In this document: one piece after another, positions 9,322 through 18,535 of the stretch | How the letters are laid out: the number at the start of each line of letters is the position of its first letter | Position numbering within the stretch: the stretch's first letter is position 1 | DNA from: Bryobacteraceae bacterium | GTDB taxonomy: Bacteria; Acidobacteriota; Terriglobia; Bryobacterales; Bryobacteraceae | Direction: 5' to 3' | Assembly: GCA_030041495.1 (NCBI GenBank) | Contig: JASHNT010000002.1 | Coordinates: forward strand, 93,487 to 157,486 | DNA length: 64,000 nt | Notes under the pieces: generated by a model | Told to the model about the DNA's origin: nothing | The model's input: only the letters and a program-made list of their open reading frames with translations | Database searches by the model: none | Made by a program: the position numbers and the translations under genes

Positions 9322-10146
9322 ATGGGTTCGACCAGACGCACGATTCTGGCAGCCGGAGCCGCCGCGGCGGCAACGGCCGCTGTGCCCCGCGTGCTTGCCC
9401 AGCAAAAATCGACGGGCCGGTTGTACGAACGAGGCTCCGTACGCATCTATTACGACGAAGCCGGTTCCGGCATCCCGCTGATGCTGATCCCGGGCGGCGG
9501 CTTGAATTCGACCATTTCCTTCTTCGCCGGCAACTCGCCCTTTAACGCCATTGAGGAATTCAAGGGAGAGTACCGCTGTATCACCGCGGACTTGCGCAAC
9601 GCCCCAAGCGGGCAGTCCACCGGCCCTGTCGAAGTCGACCGGCCCTGGGAATCCTATGCTGACGACCAACTCGGCTTGATGGATCATCTGGGAATCGATA
9701 AGTTCATGGTCATGGGTTTCTGCATCGGCGGTCCCTTCATCTGGAGTCTTTTGAAGCGCGCGCCCAATCGGATTACCGCAGCCGTGCTGGCGCAGCCGGT
9801 GGGCTGGCGGCCGGAGATGCGCGACCCCGCCTACGCAGGCGTCTTCTGGCGGACCTGGGGCGCCACGCTGGTCGCGAAGCGGCCCGAGATCCCCCTCCAG
9901 ACGACCAATCAATTCGTCACCAGAATGTTTGAGACCAACCCCGATTTTGTCTTCACGGTGACGCGCGATTTCGTCCGGAATTGCCAGAACCCGGTCCTGA
10001 TCCTGCCGGACGAAGTCCCCGCGCACCCCTACGCCGTCGCCATGGAGTGCGCGATGCTCGCTCCAAAGGCCGAGGTGAGCATGTTTCCCTGGAAAGAACC
10101 CAAGGAGCGGATAGAGAAACGCGGGGGGGTAGGAGGAATTCCATGA
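9322..10146 (+). CDS. Alpha/beta hydrolase, Tat-type signal, Cys nucleophile
   Basis: The protein has 274 residues from the ATG at 9322, preceded by AGGAGGAGG; earlier in-frame codons are non-coding in character. The N-terminus (STRRTILAAGAAAAATAA) is a twin-arginine-like signal. The fold markers are an HGG-like LMLIPGGGLNST loop and the nucleophile elbow GFCIGG. The nucleophile is Cys rather than the usual Ser, as in dienelactone hydrolases. A candidate acid/His region is PDEVPAHPYAV. The stop overlaps the next start by four bases (ATGA), so it is translationally coupled to the amidohydrolase. The substrate is unknown; an ester or lactone is inferred from the fold. Confidence 0.85.
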   Translation: MGSTRRTILAAGAAAAATAAVPRVLAQQKSTGRLYERGSVRIYYDEAGSGIPLMLIPGGGLNSTISFFAGNSPFNAIEEFKGEYRCITADLRNAPSGQSTGPVEVDRPWESYADDQLGLMDHLGIDKFMVMGFCIGGPFIWSLLKRAPNRITAAVLAQPVGWRPEMRDPAYAGVFWRTWGATLVAKRPEIPLQTTNQFVTRMFETNPDFVFTVTRDFVRNCQNPVLILPDEVPAHPYAVAMECAMLAPKAEVSMFPWKEPKERIEKRGGVGGIP

Positions 10147-11456
10147 ACTGGCGCATCAAATTGTCCGCTCTGTTCCTCGCTGCGCTGGCGGCTCTCCCAG
10201 GGCTCGCTCAAACCGAGGGAAAGTACCTCGCGCCGCCGAATCAGGTGATCGCCATCCGTGCCGGCCGGCTGTTCGACGCGCGTAACGGCACGCTGCTCAC
10301 CAGTCAAATCGTCATCGTGCGAGGCGATCGCATTGCGGAGGCCGGTTCGGGACTGGCCATTCCTGTTGGCGCGAAGGTGATCGACCTCTCCAACGCCACC
10401 GTCATGCCCGGCATGATCGACGCCCATGTCCACATCAACACGGGAGGAGACACCGAAGCGCAACGCACGTTGATCGCGCTGGCCAACGCCCAGATCGACC
10501 TCGCCGCTGGATTCACCACCCTTCTCGATATGGATTCGCGCGGCGGCTACAACACGGTGGACATTCGCGACCAGATCAGTACCGGGCGCGTTCAGGGGCC
10601 GCGCATGCAGGTGGTGGGCGAATCGCTCAACCCTCGTGCGACCAACTACTACCCGGATATCCGTACAGGCCGCTTTCAGGAAGGCTTCATCGAAAATAAG
10701 AACGTCAATGGCCCGTGGCTGGCGCGTGCGGCCGTGCGCGAAGCCAAGCTGCACGGCGTGGACTGGGTGAAAATTTACACCACGCAGGATTTCGCCGGAA
10801 CCATGCATATGTGGACGCCGGAAGCGAAGCTGGTCAATTCCCCTTCGCTGACTTTCGAAGAAGTGCAGGCTATTGTGGACGAAGCGCACCGGCTGGGCTT
10901 GAAAGTCGCGTGTCACGCCTACGGAGGCGAAGGCATGGCCAGTTGCATCAATGCGGGCGTGGACGCTCCCAACCATCTGCTCGAACTCGACCAGGATGGG
11001 ATCAAGGTCCTGCTGCAAAAAAAACTGCCGTTCGTGCCCACACTGGACGATCTGATTTCTCTCGAGAAAAGCGACCTGGAGATGACCGGCGGCCGGAACT
11101 CGCGCATGAAGCTGGCCGAGCAGGCCGTACGGCGGGCGGTTGCCGCGGGCGTGCCGATCGTGTTTGGCAGCGGCGCAACTTCGGCCGTCATCCCGCACGG
11201 CAAGCAGGCCAATCAATTTGCGTTTTACGCCAAATGGGGATTAACGCCGGCACAGGCGCTCCAAACCGCTTATCTCAACGCCGCCCACATGCTGAATTAC
11301 GGAATCGAAAAGGACATCGGGACGGTCGAAAAGGGCAAGTTCGCAGACATCATCGCGGTTTCGGGAAATCCGCTCACCGATATCACCGAAATGGAGCGCG
11401 TACGCTTCGTGATGAAGGGCGGCACGGTGATACGGGACGATTTCGCAGAGCGCTAA
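10143..11456 (+). CDS. Secreted amidohydrolase
   Basis: This 437-residue protein starts at 10143, where GGAGGAATTCC sits just upstream and the N-terminus becomes a signal peptide (LSALFLAALAALPGLAQ). It belongs to the amidohydrolase superfamily of imidazolonepropionase/Xaa-Pro dipeptidase type: metal motif DAHVHI after VMPGMI, a Lys in GVDWVKIYTTQDF, His in VACHAYGGEGM and DAPNHLLEL, and the C-terminal GTVEKGKFADIIAVSGNPL. Such enzymes hydrolyse cyclic amides or C-terminal Xaa-Pro peptides. It is coupled to the upstream hydrolase, suggesting two steps on one exported substrate (inference). Confidence 0.9.
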   Translation: MNWRIKLSALFLAALAALPGLAQTEGKYLAPPNQVIAIRAGRLFDARNGTLLTSQIVIVRGDRIAEAGSGLAIPVGAKVIDLSNATVMPGMIDAHVHINTGGDTEAQRTLIALANAQIDLAAGFTTLLDMDSRGGYNTVDIRDQISTGRVQGPRMQVVGESLNPRATNYYPDIRTGRFQEGFIENKNVNGPWLARAAVREAKLHGVDWVKIYTTQDFAGTMHMWTPEAKLVNSPSLTFEEVQAIVDEAHRLGLKVACHAYGGEGMASCINAGVDAPNHLLELDQDGIKVLLQKKLPFVPTLDDLISLEKSDLEMTGGRNSRMKLAEQAVRRAVAAGVPIVFGSGATSAVIPHGKQANQFAFYAKWGLTPAQALQTAYLNAAHMLNYGIEKDIGTVEKGKFADIIAVSGNPLTDITEMERVRFVMKGGTVIRDDFAER

Positions 11457-11523
11457 GATAGACGGGTCTGCCGCCGGCCTGGATTCGCCGGGCCCGGCTT
11501 GCGGTTCTCAGGAGAAGGAAACG

Positions 11524-12603
11524 TTGCGCTTCGGAATCTTCGATCACTTGGATGACAGCGGTTTGCCGCTAACTGAGCATTTCGAGAACCGGCTGCGTCT
11601 AGTCGAAGCTTATGACCGGTGCGGCTTCGAGTCGTACCACATAGCCGAGCATCACGGTACGTCGCTCGGCTTCGCTCCCTCTCCTGGCATTTTTCTGGCG
11701 GCCGTCGCTCAGCGCAGCCGGCGTCTTCGCCTTGGTCCTCTGGTATTCCTGCTGCCGCTGTATCATCCACTCCGGCTGATTGAAGAAATCTGCATGTTGG
11801 ACCAGATGAGCGGCGGACGCTTGGAACTGGGCGTAGGCCGCGGCGTCTCGCCGATCGAACAGGGTTTCTATGGTATCGATTCCGCCGAAGGCATGGCCCG
11901 GTATCAGGAGGTGCTCGATATCGTTCTGAAGGGACTGGCCGGTGAAGTCCTGACGTACCGCGGCAAATTCTATTCTCTAGACCGCGTGCCGATGGTCATG
12001 AAGCCGGCACAGCGACCGCATCCACCACTGTGGTATGGTACCGGCAACCCCGATACAGCGCTGTGGGCTGCCGCCAACGACGTAAATATCATGGGGCTCC
12101 TACCCGCAGCGCGCCTGCGGACGATCACGGATCGATATCGCGCCGAATGGCAGCGTCTCGGAAAGAGGGAAGCCGCGCTGCCGAAACTCGGTGCAGCGCG
12201 GCACATCGTCCTCGCCGAAAACGAAGACGAGGCCCAGGCTGAGGCTCGCCAAGCGTATCCCGCGTGGCGCACGAATATGGAACTGCTCTGGATACAGCGC
12301 GGCGTTCCGTTTACGCTCCCGCTCCCAACTCAGTTCGACGAATACCAGCGAGCTGGCTTAGGATTTGCCGGGACCGCGGCCGGAGCGCGCGACTTCATTC
12401 GCCAACAGATCGCCGGCGCCGGCGTAAATTATATTGCCTGCGGCATTGCCTTCGGAACTCTTCCGGCGGCCGCCTCTCTCCGAACCACAGAATTGTTGGC
12501 CCGAGAGGTCATGCCAGCCTTCCAGGACGGCGAGAAGCACCTTGAATCTTCCACCTCAGCGGTCGCGACACTCAATGCCGATCTTTCGTTCCGCACCCCG
12601 TAG
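11524..12603 (+). CDS. Luciferase-like FMN-dependent monooxygenase
   Basis: This 359-residue member of the bacterial luciferase/LLM superfamily starts at TTG 11524, with AGGAGAAGGA just upstream. Markers are FGIFDHLDD at the N-terminus, the SYHIAEHHG loop, RLRLGPLVFLLPLYHPLRL, the strand-helix LELGVGRGVSP and the later PPLWYGTGNPDTA. These are TIM-barrel flavin enzymes acting on small organic substrates in the cytoplasm. It is separated by 67 bases from the amidohydrolase and may share its transcript. Substrate not predictable. Confidence 0.9.
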   Translation: MRFGIFDHLDDSGLPLTEHFENRLRLVEAYDRCGFESYHIAEHHGTSLGFAPSPGIFLAAVAQRSRRLRLGPLVFLLPLYHPLRLIEEICMLDQMSGGRLELGVGRGVSPIEQGFYGIDSAEGMARYQEVLDIVLKGLAGEVLTYRGKFYSLDRVPMVMKPAQRPHPPLWYGTGNPDTALWAAANDVNIMGLLPAARLRTITDRYRAEWQRLGKREAALPKLGAARHIVLAENEDEAQAEARQAYPAWRTNMELLWIQRGVPFTLPLPTQFDEYQRAGLGFAGTAAGARDFIRQQIAGAGVNYIACGIAFGTLPAAASLRTTELLAREVMPAFQDGEKHLESSTSAVATLNADLSFRTP

Positions 12604-12822
12604 CATCGTTCTCCAGCCTCGCTTGGTATCTTTCGGGAGAACTTTCATGAACGCCTCATACACGACCAGCGCGTCGCCTTCGCCATGGGCGCCCGCGTCC
12701 CCGAAGTTCATCCACTTCGGGCTGATCAGTTCGATAAGCCGCGCGGATAAGTCACTCGGAGTTAATTTCAGGGTTTTGCGACACGTCAAAGGGGAGGGGG
12801 GCAATCTTGAAACCGGCCTCAC
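12556..12822 (-). CDS. Small open frame, doubtful
   Basis: This 88-codon minus-strand frame overlaps the 3' end of the oxidoreductase gene by 48 bases and follows the aminotransferase stop by 24 bases. The stretch LSARLIELISPKWMNFGDAG looks protein-like, but there is no recognised domain, signal peptide or clear ribosome binding site. It may be a small extra gene at the end of the amine operon or a fortuitous frame. Confidence 0.2.
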   Translation of the reverse strand: MRPVSRLPPSPLTCRKTLKLTPSDLSARLIELISPKWMNFGDAGAHGEGDALVVYEAFMKVLPKDTKRGWRTMLRGAERKIGIECRDR

Positions 12823-12846
12823 GTTCGAAAGGTTTCCGCGCTGTTC

Positions 12847-14199
12847 CTATGTCTTGTGCAACTCAATCAGAGCCTGCTCTAACACCTCTAGCCCTTCCGC
12901 GATCTGACCGTCGGTCGCGGTCAGGGGAACCAGCAAACGAATTACATTACCGAACGTGCCGGCCGAAATCACTAACAACCCGCGGCTGTGACAGGCAGCG
13001 AGGATATCTTTCGTCTCGGTCTCCGCGGGTTCCTTTGTAATGCGATCCCGGACAAGTTCGATGGCTCGCATGGCGCCAACGCCTCGAATGTCGCCGATCA
13101 AAGAAAAACGAACCGGCCACGAGCGAGTAGCCGATTCAAAGAGCCTGCCAATTCTCTCAGAACACTCCGAAAGATGCAGCGAGTCGACGGCCTTGAGTAT
13201 CTCGATCGCGGCCCGGCACGCAACCGGGTTGCCGCCGAATGTGCCTCCCAGCCCGCCCGGCCCGGGCGAATCCATGATTTCAGCCCTCCCCGTAACCGCG
13301 GCCAGCGGCAATCCTCCCGCAATGGACTTCGCACTCAAGATGAGATCCGGCTCGACGCCGAATTTTTCGCAGGCGAACAGCGGACCGGTCCGGCAGAAAC
13401 CGGTCTGAATTTCATCGGCGATGACGAGGATGCCGTGCTCCCTGCACAAGCTGGTTATGGCCTGAAACCAATCAGGCGGCGGAACCACGAACCCGCCTTC
13501 GCCGAGCACCGGTTCGAAAATCACTGCGGCAACTGCTTCTGCCTCGATATGCCGTTTGAAAATGCTTTCCATTTCCTGAGCGCACTTCACTTCGCAAGCG
13601 GGATGCGTGAGGTTGTAAGGGCATCGGTAACAGTAGGCATACGGCATCCGGTAGATTTCCGCTGCAAACGGGCCAAACCCGGATTTGTAGGGCCTCGATT
13701 TTCCGGTGAGGCTCAACGCAAGCTGAGTGCGTCCGTGAAAGGCATCTTCAAATGCGATCACCGCCTGACGGCGGGTAAAATGGCGCGCGATCTTGACTGA
13801 ATTCTCCACTGCCTCCGCGCCGCTGCTCACAAGGAATGTCTTCTTCGGGAAATCGCCGGGTGTGCGCCGGTTCAGTTCTTCGGCGAGCTGGACGTAGCCT
13901 TCATAAGGGGTCACCATGAAGCAGGTATGAACGAACTGTTCGGTTTGTTCGCGGATCGCGGCGGTCACTTCGGGTGCGCAGTGTCCGGCATTCTGACATC
14001 CGATTCCACCGGCGAAATCGAGCAGACGGTTTCCATCGACGTCCTCAATCGTCGCGCCGTGGGCGCGCCGCACAAATATGGGCAGCGTGGATGCGACTCC
14101 CCGCGGGACGCAGGCTTCGCGCCGCCGCTGGAGTTCCCTCGAAACCGGGCCGGGAATGGGAGTAACCAGATGAATGGATGATTCAGTTGTCGGCTTCAT
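12847..14199 (-). CDS. Class-III aminotransferase (GABA transaminase-like)
   Basis: This PLP enzyme has 450 residues from the second in-frame ATG (14199), which overlaps the permease by 17 bases; an ATG at 14226 is also possible. It has the class-III hallmarks: DVDGNRLLDFAGGIGCQNAG near the N-terminus, VSSGAEAVENSVKIAR, AFHGRTQ, the PLP-holding IADEIQTGFCRTG and the Schiff-base Lys in LILSAKSIAGGLPL. A Cys-rich segment (YCYRCPYNLTHPACEVKC) in the middle is typical of a GABA/beta-alanine transaminase subgroup. Being last in the QHNDH operon, it probably handles an omega-amino acid or amine from the same pathway (inference). Confidence 0.9.
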   Translation of the reverse strand: MKPTTESSIHLVTPIPGPVSRELQRRREACVPRGVASTLPIFVRRAHGATIEDVDGNRLLDFAGGIGCQNAGHCAPEVTAAIREQTEQFVHTCFMVTPYEGYVQLAEELNRRTPGDFPKKTFLVSSGAEAVENSVKIARHFTRRQAVIAFEDAFHGRTQLALSLTGKSRPYKSGFGPFAAEIYRMPYAYCYRCPYNLTHPACEVKCAQEMESIFKRHIEAEAVAAVIFEPVLGEGGFVVPPPDWFQAITSLCREHGILVIADEIQTGFCRTGPLFACEKFGVEPDLILSAKSIAGGLPLAAVTGRAEIMDSPGPGGLGGTFGGNPVACRAAIEILKAVDSLHLSECSERIGRLFESATRSWPVRFSLIGDIRGVGAMRAIELVRDRITKEPAETETKDILAACHSRGLLVISAGTFGNVIRLLVPLTATDGQIAEGLEVLEQALIELHKT

Positions 14200-15748
14200 C
14201 AGGGAAAGCAGCCTTGACGGTGGCAAGTTGGAAGGCAGCGCCGCGCCGGAAAGCGAAGAATACAGGAATGCCGATCAAAACGATGATCATGCCGGGAAAC
14301 GTAGTCAACGGCCGGTAGACAAAAAGGACCGCTAAGATGAGTGACGCGCCCATCAGGTAAAGCGCGGGGATCACCGGATATCCGAAGGCACGGTACGGCC
14401 GGTCTGCTTGCGGACGCAGGGCGCGAAGGCGGAACAATCCAGCGATGGTGAGGATGTAGAACAATAGCGCGGCGGAAACGACGTAGTCGAGCAGATTGCT
14501 GTACAGATTCCCGTATTCGCCGGTGGCCGGATTATAAGTACGGAGCAAAACCAGGAATGCGGCCCAAGCTCCTTGCATCGCCAGCGACGCGCCCGGAACG
14601 CGCGCCCGATTCAGCGTCGCAGCGCGGCGGAAGAACAGGCCGTCCCTGGCCATGGCGTAGTAGGCACGCGCGCCGGACATCAGCATGCCGTTGATGCATC
14701 CGAACGCTGAAATCATGATCGCCAGGGCCATGAGCGCGGCGCCCGCCGCAGGAAGCGCTGCAGCAAGCATGGCGCCGGCCACCCGATCGGCAAACGCATG
14801 TTGTATTTGGTCCAACGGAAGGACCACAAGATAGGCGAAATTTACGCAGATATACAGACCGATGACAATCAGCGTTCCGAACAGCAGCGACAACGGAAGA
14901 TTGCGTTGCGGATGCTTGACCTCTCCGGCTGTAAACGTAATGTTATTCCACGCATCCGCCGCGAACAGCGAACCGACCTGCGCCACGCAGAGGGCAACGA
15001 AGAGACCAAGGGCAGTCTCGGGCGAGAGTCCGGGCGCGGGAGGAGTAAAGCCGCGCGGGGTCCACGCTCCGGTGAAATTCTCGCGCACTGCCATCGCGCT
15101 CCACCCTGCTACGAGTCCCACGCCGATCACGCCTAACAGCGAACCGATCTTGGCGGACGTGAACACATTTTGAATAATTCTTCCGTAATAGATGCCCCGC
15201 GCGTTGCTCCAGGTGAGTAGTCCCAGCAAGAGGATTCCCACCAACTGGGCGGTGGATAGAGACACCGCATAGGTACGGGTGATGTGTATCGGCGCAACCA
15301 GGTAATTCTGTTCTGAAATTTGCGGCCAAAGAATGCCGAGGTAGCGCGCAAAACCCACGCCAACTGCGGCGACCGTGCCGGTTTGAATGACCAGAAACAA
15401 AGTCCAGCCGTACAGGAATCCCCAAAGCGGGGACCAGGCCTCGCGGAGGTACACATATTGCCCTCCGGCATGAGGCATCATGGCGGCCAGTTCCCCGTAG
15501 GATAGCGCCGCCGCGATGGTCAGCAGACCGGTGATAACCCAGGAGGCCAGTAGCCAACCAGCACTGCCGACCTGCCGCGCCATCTCCGCGGCAACGATAA
15601 ATATGCCGGTGCCGATCATGGATCCGGCGACGATCATGGTCGAATCCAGGAGGCTCAGGCTGCGAACCAGACCGTGGCCCGGATCGGCGCGCTGGTCTGC
15701 TGCCGGATTGTCAGGCGTTCCGATCGTAGAGGATCCTTCCGCCGACAA
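14183..15748 (-). CDS. APC-family amino acid/amine permease
   Basis: This 521-residue integral membrane protein has about twelve transmembrane segments. The first carries the APC signature SMIGTGIFIVAAEMAR, and later come LSYGELAAMMPHAGGQYVYL and ADAWNNITFTAGEVKHPQRN. APC permeases import amino acids, polyamines or small amines by proton or solute coupling. The gene overlaps the amidohydrolase upstream by 38 bases and the aminotransferase downstream, so it belongs to the QHNDH transcript. It likely imports the carbon or nitrogen compound produced or used by the pathway (inference). Confidence 0.9.
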   Translation of the reverse strand: MSAEGSSTIGTPDNPAADQRADPGHGLVRSLSLLDSTMIVAGSMIGTGIFIVAAEMARQVGSAGWLLASWVITGLLTIAAALSYGELAAMMPHAGGQYVYLREAWSPLWGFLYGWTLFLVIQTGTVAAVGVGFARYLGILWPQISEQNYLVAPIHITRTYAVSLSTAQLVGILLLGLLTWSNARGIYYGRIIQNVFTSAKIGSLLGVIGVGLVAGWSAMAVRENFTGAWTPRGFTPPAPGLSPETALGLFVALCVAQVGSLFAADAWNNITFTAGEVKHPQRNLPLSLLFGTLIVIGLYICVNFAYLVVLPLDQIQHAFADRVAGAMLAAALPAAGAALMALAIMISAFGCINGMLMSGARAYYAMARDGLFFRRAATLNRARVPGASLAMQGAWAAFLVLLRTYNPATGEYGNLYSNLLDYVVSAALLFYILTIAGLFRLRALRPQADRPYRAFGYPVIPALYLMGASLILAVLFVYRPLTTFPGMIIVLIGIPVFFAFRRGAAFQLATVKAAFPDEADN

Positions 15749-17408
15749 TCGTCATGTCCACCTTCATCGTCAGGAGCTTCTCTGGCGAAACGGCCAGCAA
15801 ATCTTCCGGCAGCACGATCATATCCGCGAGTTTTCCAGGCTCCAGCGTGCCTTTTATTTTCTCCTCGCGGGTCAGGAATGCCCCATTGCGGGTGTACATC
15901 TTAATGGCGTCTTTCATGCTGACGGCTTCTTCGCGTCCGTATACCTTGCCGCTTTCGCCCTTGCGCGTGACAGCGGCATAGAGACCTACGAACGGCCCGA
16001 TGGGCAAATTGTCGCTGCCGAAGGCCATGAAGATTCCGTGCTTGATGGGAGTGGTTAAGGAGTTGTTTGTCGCCAGCCGCTTGCCCTCCAGCGCTTCAAC
16101 GTAGCGGCCTTCCAGATTGTAAGTGAAGTTGGGCTGCTGAGCGATCAGGATCTTGTCCTTCACCATGAGTTGCATGGTCCGCTCCGGCGGAAGAACCGTG
16201 AAGTGGCACAGGTAATGACGGTGATCCGCCCGGGGATATTTTTCGAGCACCTGATCGAGCGCGTCCACGGTCATGGCGATCGAAGCATCGCCGATGGCGT
16301 GGATTCCGAATTGCCAGCCCAATAGATGACCGGCCTCGATGTTCGCGTGGATCTGCTCCGGCGTGAAAAATGCGCGCCCGCGGAATCCAGGCTGGCCTTT
16401 GTAGTCTTCCAGCACCCACGCCGTGGGGCCCGTGAATCCGCCGTCCGCCGCCATTTCGCCGATCGAGCCTACGCGCAGCCGCTCATCGCCATCCCCGGTC
16501 TTTTTCCCGAACTCCCTCAATTTGGCGGCGCCTTCTTTCGCCTGTCCCGCGGGAGAAGGGTAGCCGACCTGGACCGACGCCCGCGGCAGCTCCGTTCCGT
16601 GCTTCTGGTACAGGAGCTCCCATTCCGCAAACGAGCCGACAACGCCGGGATCGACTGAAGAACCCGCCTCAATCACGCTGGTGATTCCCAGCTTTAACTG
16701 CTCTCGCACGTTTTCGAGCAGACTATCGCGAACGTCGGCCGGCTTGTCCTTCGGAACCAGGCGGGTGTAGAGGTCATTGCGCTCGCGAATGACGCCGTTC
16801 GGTTCACCCGATGCATCGTGCTCGATCAGACCGCGATCCGGGTCAGGCGTGGCCTTGTTGACGTCTGCCAATTGAAGCGCCTTGCTGTTGCCGACGGAAC
16901 TGTGGCCGCCCGCTCGCGTAAGCACCACGGGGTTATTGGGCGCGGCTGCGTCGAGGTCGCCGCGCAACGGCTTCCTCAGCTCAGTGAAGTGATACTCGTC
17001 CCATCCACTGCCGGTGATCCACTCGCCGGGACCCAGTTCCTTGGCCTTATCCGCGACCTGCTGCTTCAACTGAGCCAACGACGTGGTGTCGTTAAGATCG
17101 ATGTAGCGCCGGGAGTGGCCGCCCAAGTGGATGTGGGTGTCATGGAATCCCGGGATCACCATTCGTCCGCGCAGATCGATGGCCCGCGCTCCCGCGTAGC
17201 GGTTTCGCAACTCATTCCCGCCGACCGCCAGGATGCGGCCATCTTTGATGACGATCGCCTCACGGATGGAAAACGCGTCGTCGGCAGTGACGATTTTTCC
17301 GTTGAAAAGCACCAAATCGGCGCCGGGAGCCTGCGCGTACAGGCGCGACACGCCCGCCACGGACACCGCACCCACTGCGCCCAGAAATTCACGTCTGGAG
17401 TAATTCAT
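15711..17408 (-). CDS. YtcJ-type amidohydrolase, Tat-type signal
   Basis: This 565-residue exported protein starts with a twin-arginine signal (YSRREFLGAVGAVSVAG) after the strong ribosome site GAAGGAGGAAACCG. It is an amidohydrolase-3/YtcJ family member: VIPGFHDTHIHLGGHS metal motif, TGSGWDEYHF, TRAGGHSSVGNSKAL, IEAGHLLGWQFGIHAIGD and C-terminal LEPGKLADMIVLPEDLL. The family hydrolyses amides or formamides, with substrates mostly unknown. It follows qhpB by 28 bases and so forms part of the amine dehydrogenase operon. A role in releasing a primary amine from an amide for QHNDH is plausible but only inferred. Confidence 0.9.
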   Translation of the reverse strand: MNYSRREFLGAVGAVSVAGVSRLYAQAPGADLVLFNGKIVTADDAFSIREAIVIKDGRILAVGGNELRNRYAGARAIDLRGRMVIPGFHDTHIHLGGHSRRYIDLNDTTSLAQLKQQVADKAKELGPGEWITGSGWDEYHFTELRKPLRGDLDAAAPNNPVVLTRAGGHSSVGNSKALQLADVNKATPDPDRGLIEHDASGEPNGVIRERNDLYTRLVPKDKPADVRDSLLENVREQLKLGITSVIEAGSSVDPGVVGSFAEWELLYQKHGTELPRASVQVGYPSPAGQAKEGAAKLREFGKKTGDGDERLRVGSIGEMAADGGFTGPTAWVLEDYKGQPGFRGRAFFTPEQIHANIEAGHLLGWQFGIHAIGDASIAMTVDALDQVLEKYPRADHRHYLCHFTVLPPERTMQLMVKDKILIAQQPNFTYNLEGRYVEALEGKRLATNNSLTTPIKHGIFMAFGSDNLPIGPFVGLYAAVTRKGESGKVYGREEAVSMKDAIKMYTRNGAFLTREEKIKGTLEPGKLADMIVLPEDLLAVSPEKLLTMKVDMTIVGGRILYDRNA

Positions 17409-17436
17409 CGGTTTCCTCCTTCGGAAGGTCCTCGAT

Positions 17437-18522
17437 TTACGGAACCACGATGATTCCGCCCATGGTCACGTCATTCTGAAGGTCCATCACGTGCTCGAGC
17501 TTGAGCGTTGCGGCATCCCAAACCTCGATCTCGAAACCGGCGCCATACACATACAGGTGCTTGCCGTCGCTTGAAATGCCGAAGCTGAAGCGCGGGCGGC
17601 AAGGGAATTCGGAAGTCATTGTTCGCTGGTTCCTGGCGATATCGAACGCCCAAAACTCGCAGCGGCGATTGCCGTGCTCCCCGTTTACGACCACGCTGTA
17701 GCCGGTCTTGCGGTCGGGCGACACCTGCAGGCCGATCATGCCGGTGGGAGCGGGGCCGATCTCCGTGAATTGGAATTGCCGCGAATTCAAATCGAAATGC
17801 GCGATTCCGAAAAGATTTCGATGCACCACCGGGTCCTGGGCGTTAAAAACCGAGACATAAGCGCCGCGTTCATCCAGCGTATTCAACGCGGCTCCCATAC
17901 CGACGTCCTCCAGGTCCGGGAAATCGGGCTTGGCCAGCTCGATCCGGTCGACGACGTGGAAATCGCTGGAATCGAGAATCGTTACTTTGTCGCGAAACTG
18001 GTAGATGTACTTGCCGCCGGGAGAAACGTAAAACGGGCTGCGTCCGTAATAGGAGCCATTCGCCTCCTGATCCTCCGGAGTCATGTCAGCCGTGCGCACG
18101 ATCTTTTGCTGCGCCAGATCGATCACCCCGTATTTGAGCTTGCCGACCACATAACGATCGGCCTGCTTTTCCACTTCCCTCACCACCGTGTACAGCACCT
18201 TGTCTTCCGGGTCCGGCGCAACGCCGTTGATGCGGAATTTGTGGCTCCCGCTGTTGAGGACGAAATGCTGCAGGACTTTGTGCGTTGCGATATCGATCAC
18301 TGCAACGCCGTCGTTATCGTTCGAGGTAACGTAGATCTTCTTCCGATCGTAAGACCGCGTCACACCGGTAGGGATTCCGATCTCGCTCGGGATCTTGTCG
18401 ACGATTTTTTGGGTTGCTTCGTCGATGACAAGAATACGGTCGGGATAGCCGGGGAGGAAGATTGTGCCGGCGATCGCCTTGCTGCAGAGCGCCGCAAGAA
18501 TAGCCAGGGAGGACACTTTCAT
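17437..18522 (-). CDS. qhpB: QHNDH beta subunit (beta-propeller)
   Basis: This 361-residue protein with a signal peptide (SSLAILAALCSKAIAG) is built of repeated YVTN/WD-like blades, for example KKIYVTSNDNDGVAVIDIAT, GGKYIYQF and DGKHLYVYGAGFEIEVWDA. In quinohemoprotein amine dehydrogenase the beta subunit is a seven-bladed propeller of this size that contacts the gamma subunit at the active site in the periplasm. It starts 13 bases after the gamma-subunit gene, within a set of all the other qhp genes. The blades alone would fit many proteins; the context makes the assignment firm. Confidence 0.88.
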   Translation of the reverse strand: MKVSSLAILAALCSKAIAGTIFLPGYPDRILVIDEATQKIVDKIPSEIGIPTGVTRSYDRKKIYVTSNDNDGVAVIDIATHKVLQHFVLNSGSHKFRINGVAPDPEDKVLYTVVREVEKQADRYVVGKLKYGVIDLAQQKIVRTADMTPEDQEANGSYYGRSPFYVSPGGKYIYQFRDKVTILDSSDFHVVDRIELAKPDFPDLEDVGMGAALNTLDERGAYVSVFNAQDPVVHRNLFGIAHFDLNSRQFQFTEIGPAPTGMIGLQVSPDRKTGYSVVVNGEHGNRRCEFWAFDIARNQRTMTSEFPCRPRFSFGISSDGKHLYVYGAGFEIEVWDAATLKLEHVMDLQNDVTMGGIIVVP

Positions 18523-18535
18523 GACGATTGAGCCT

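Noticed and set aside
10029..11216. A 395-codon minus-strand frame opposite the amidohydrolase
   Set aside because: Antisense shadow of an unmistakable amidohydrolase; no motif or start signal.
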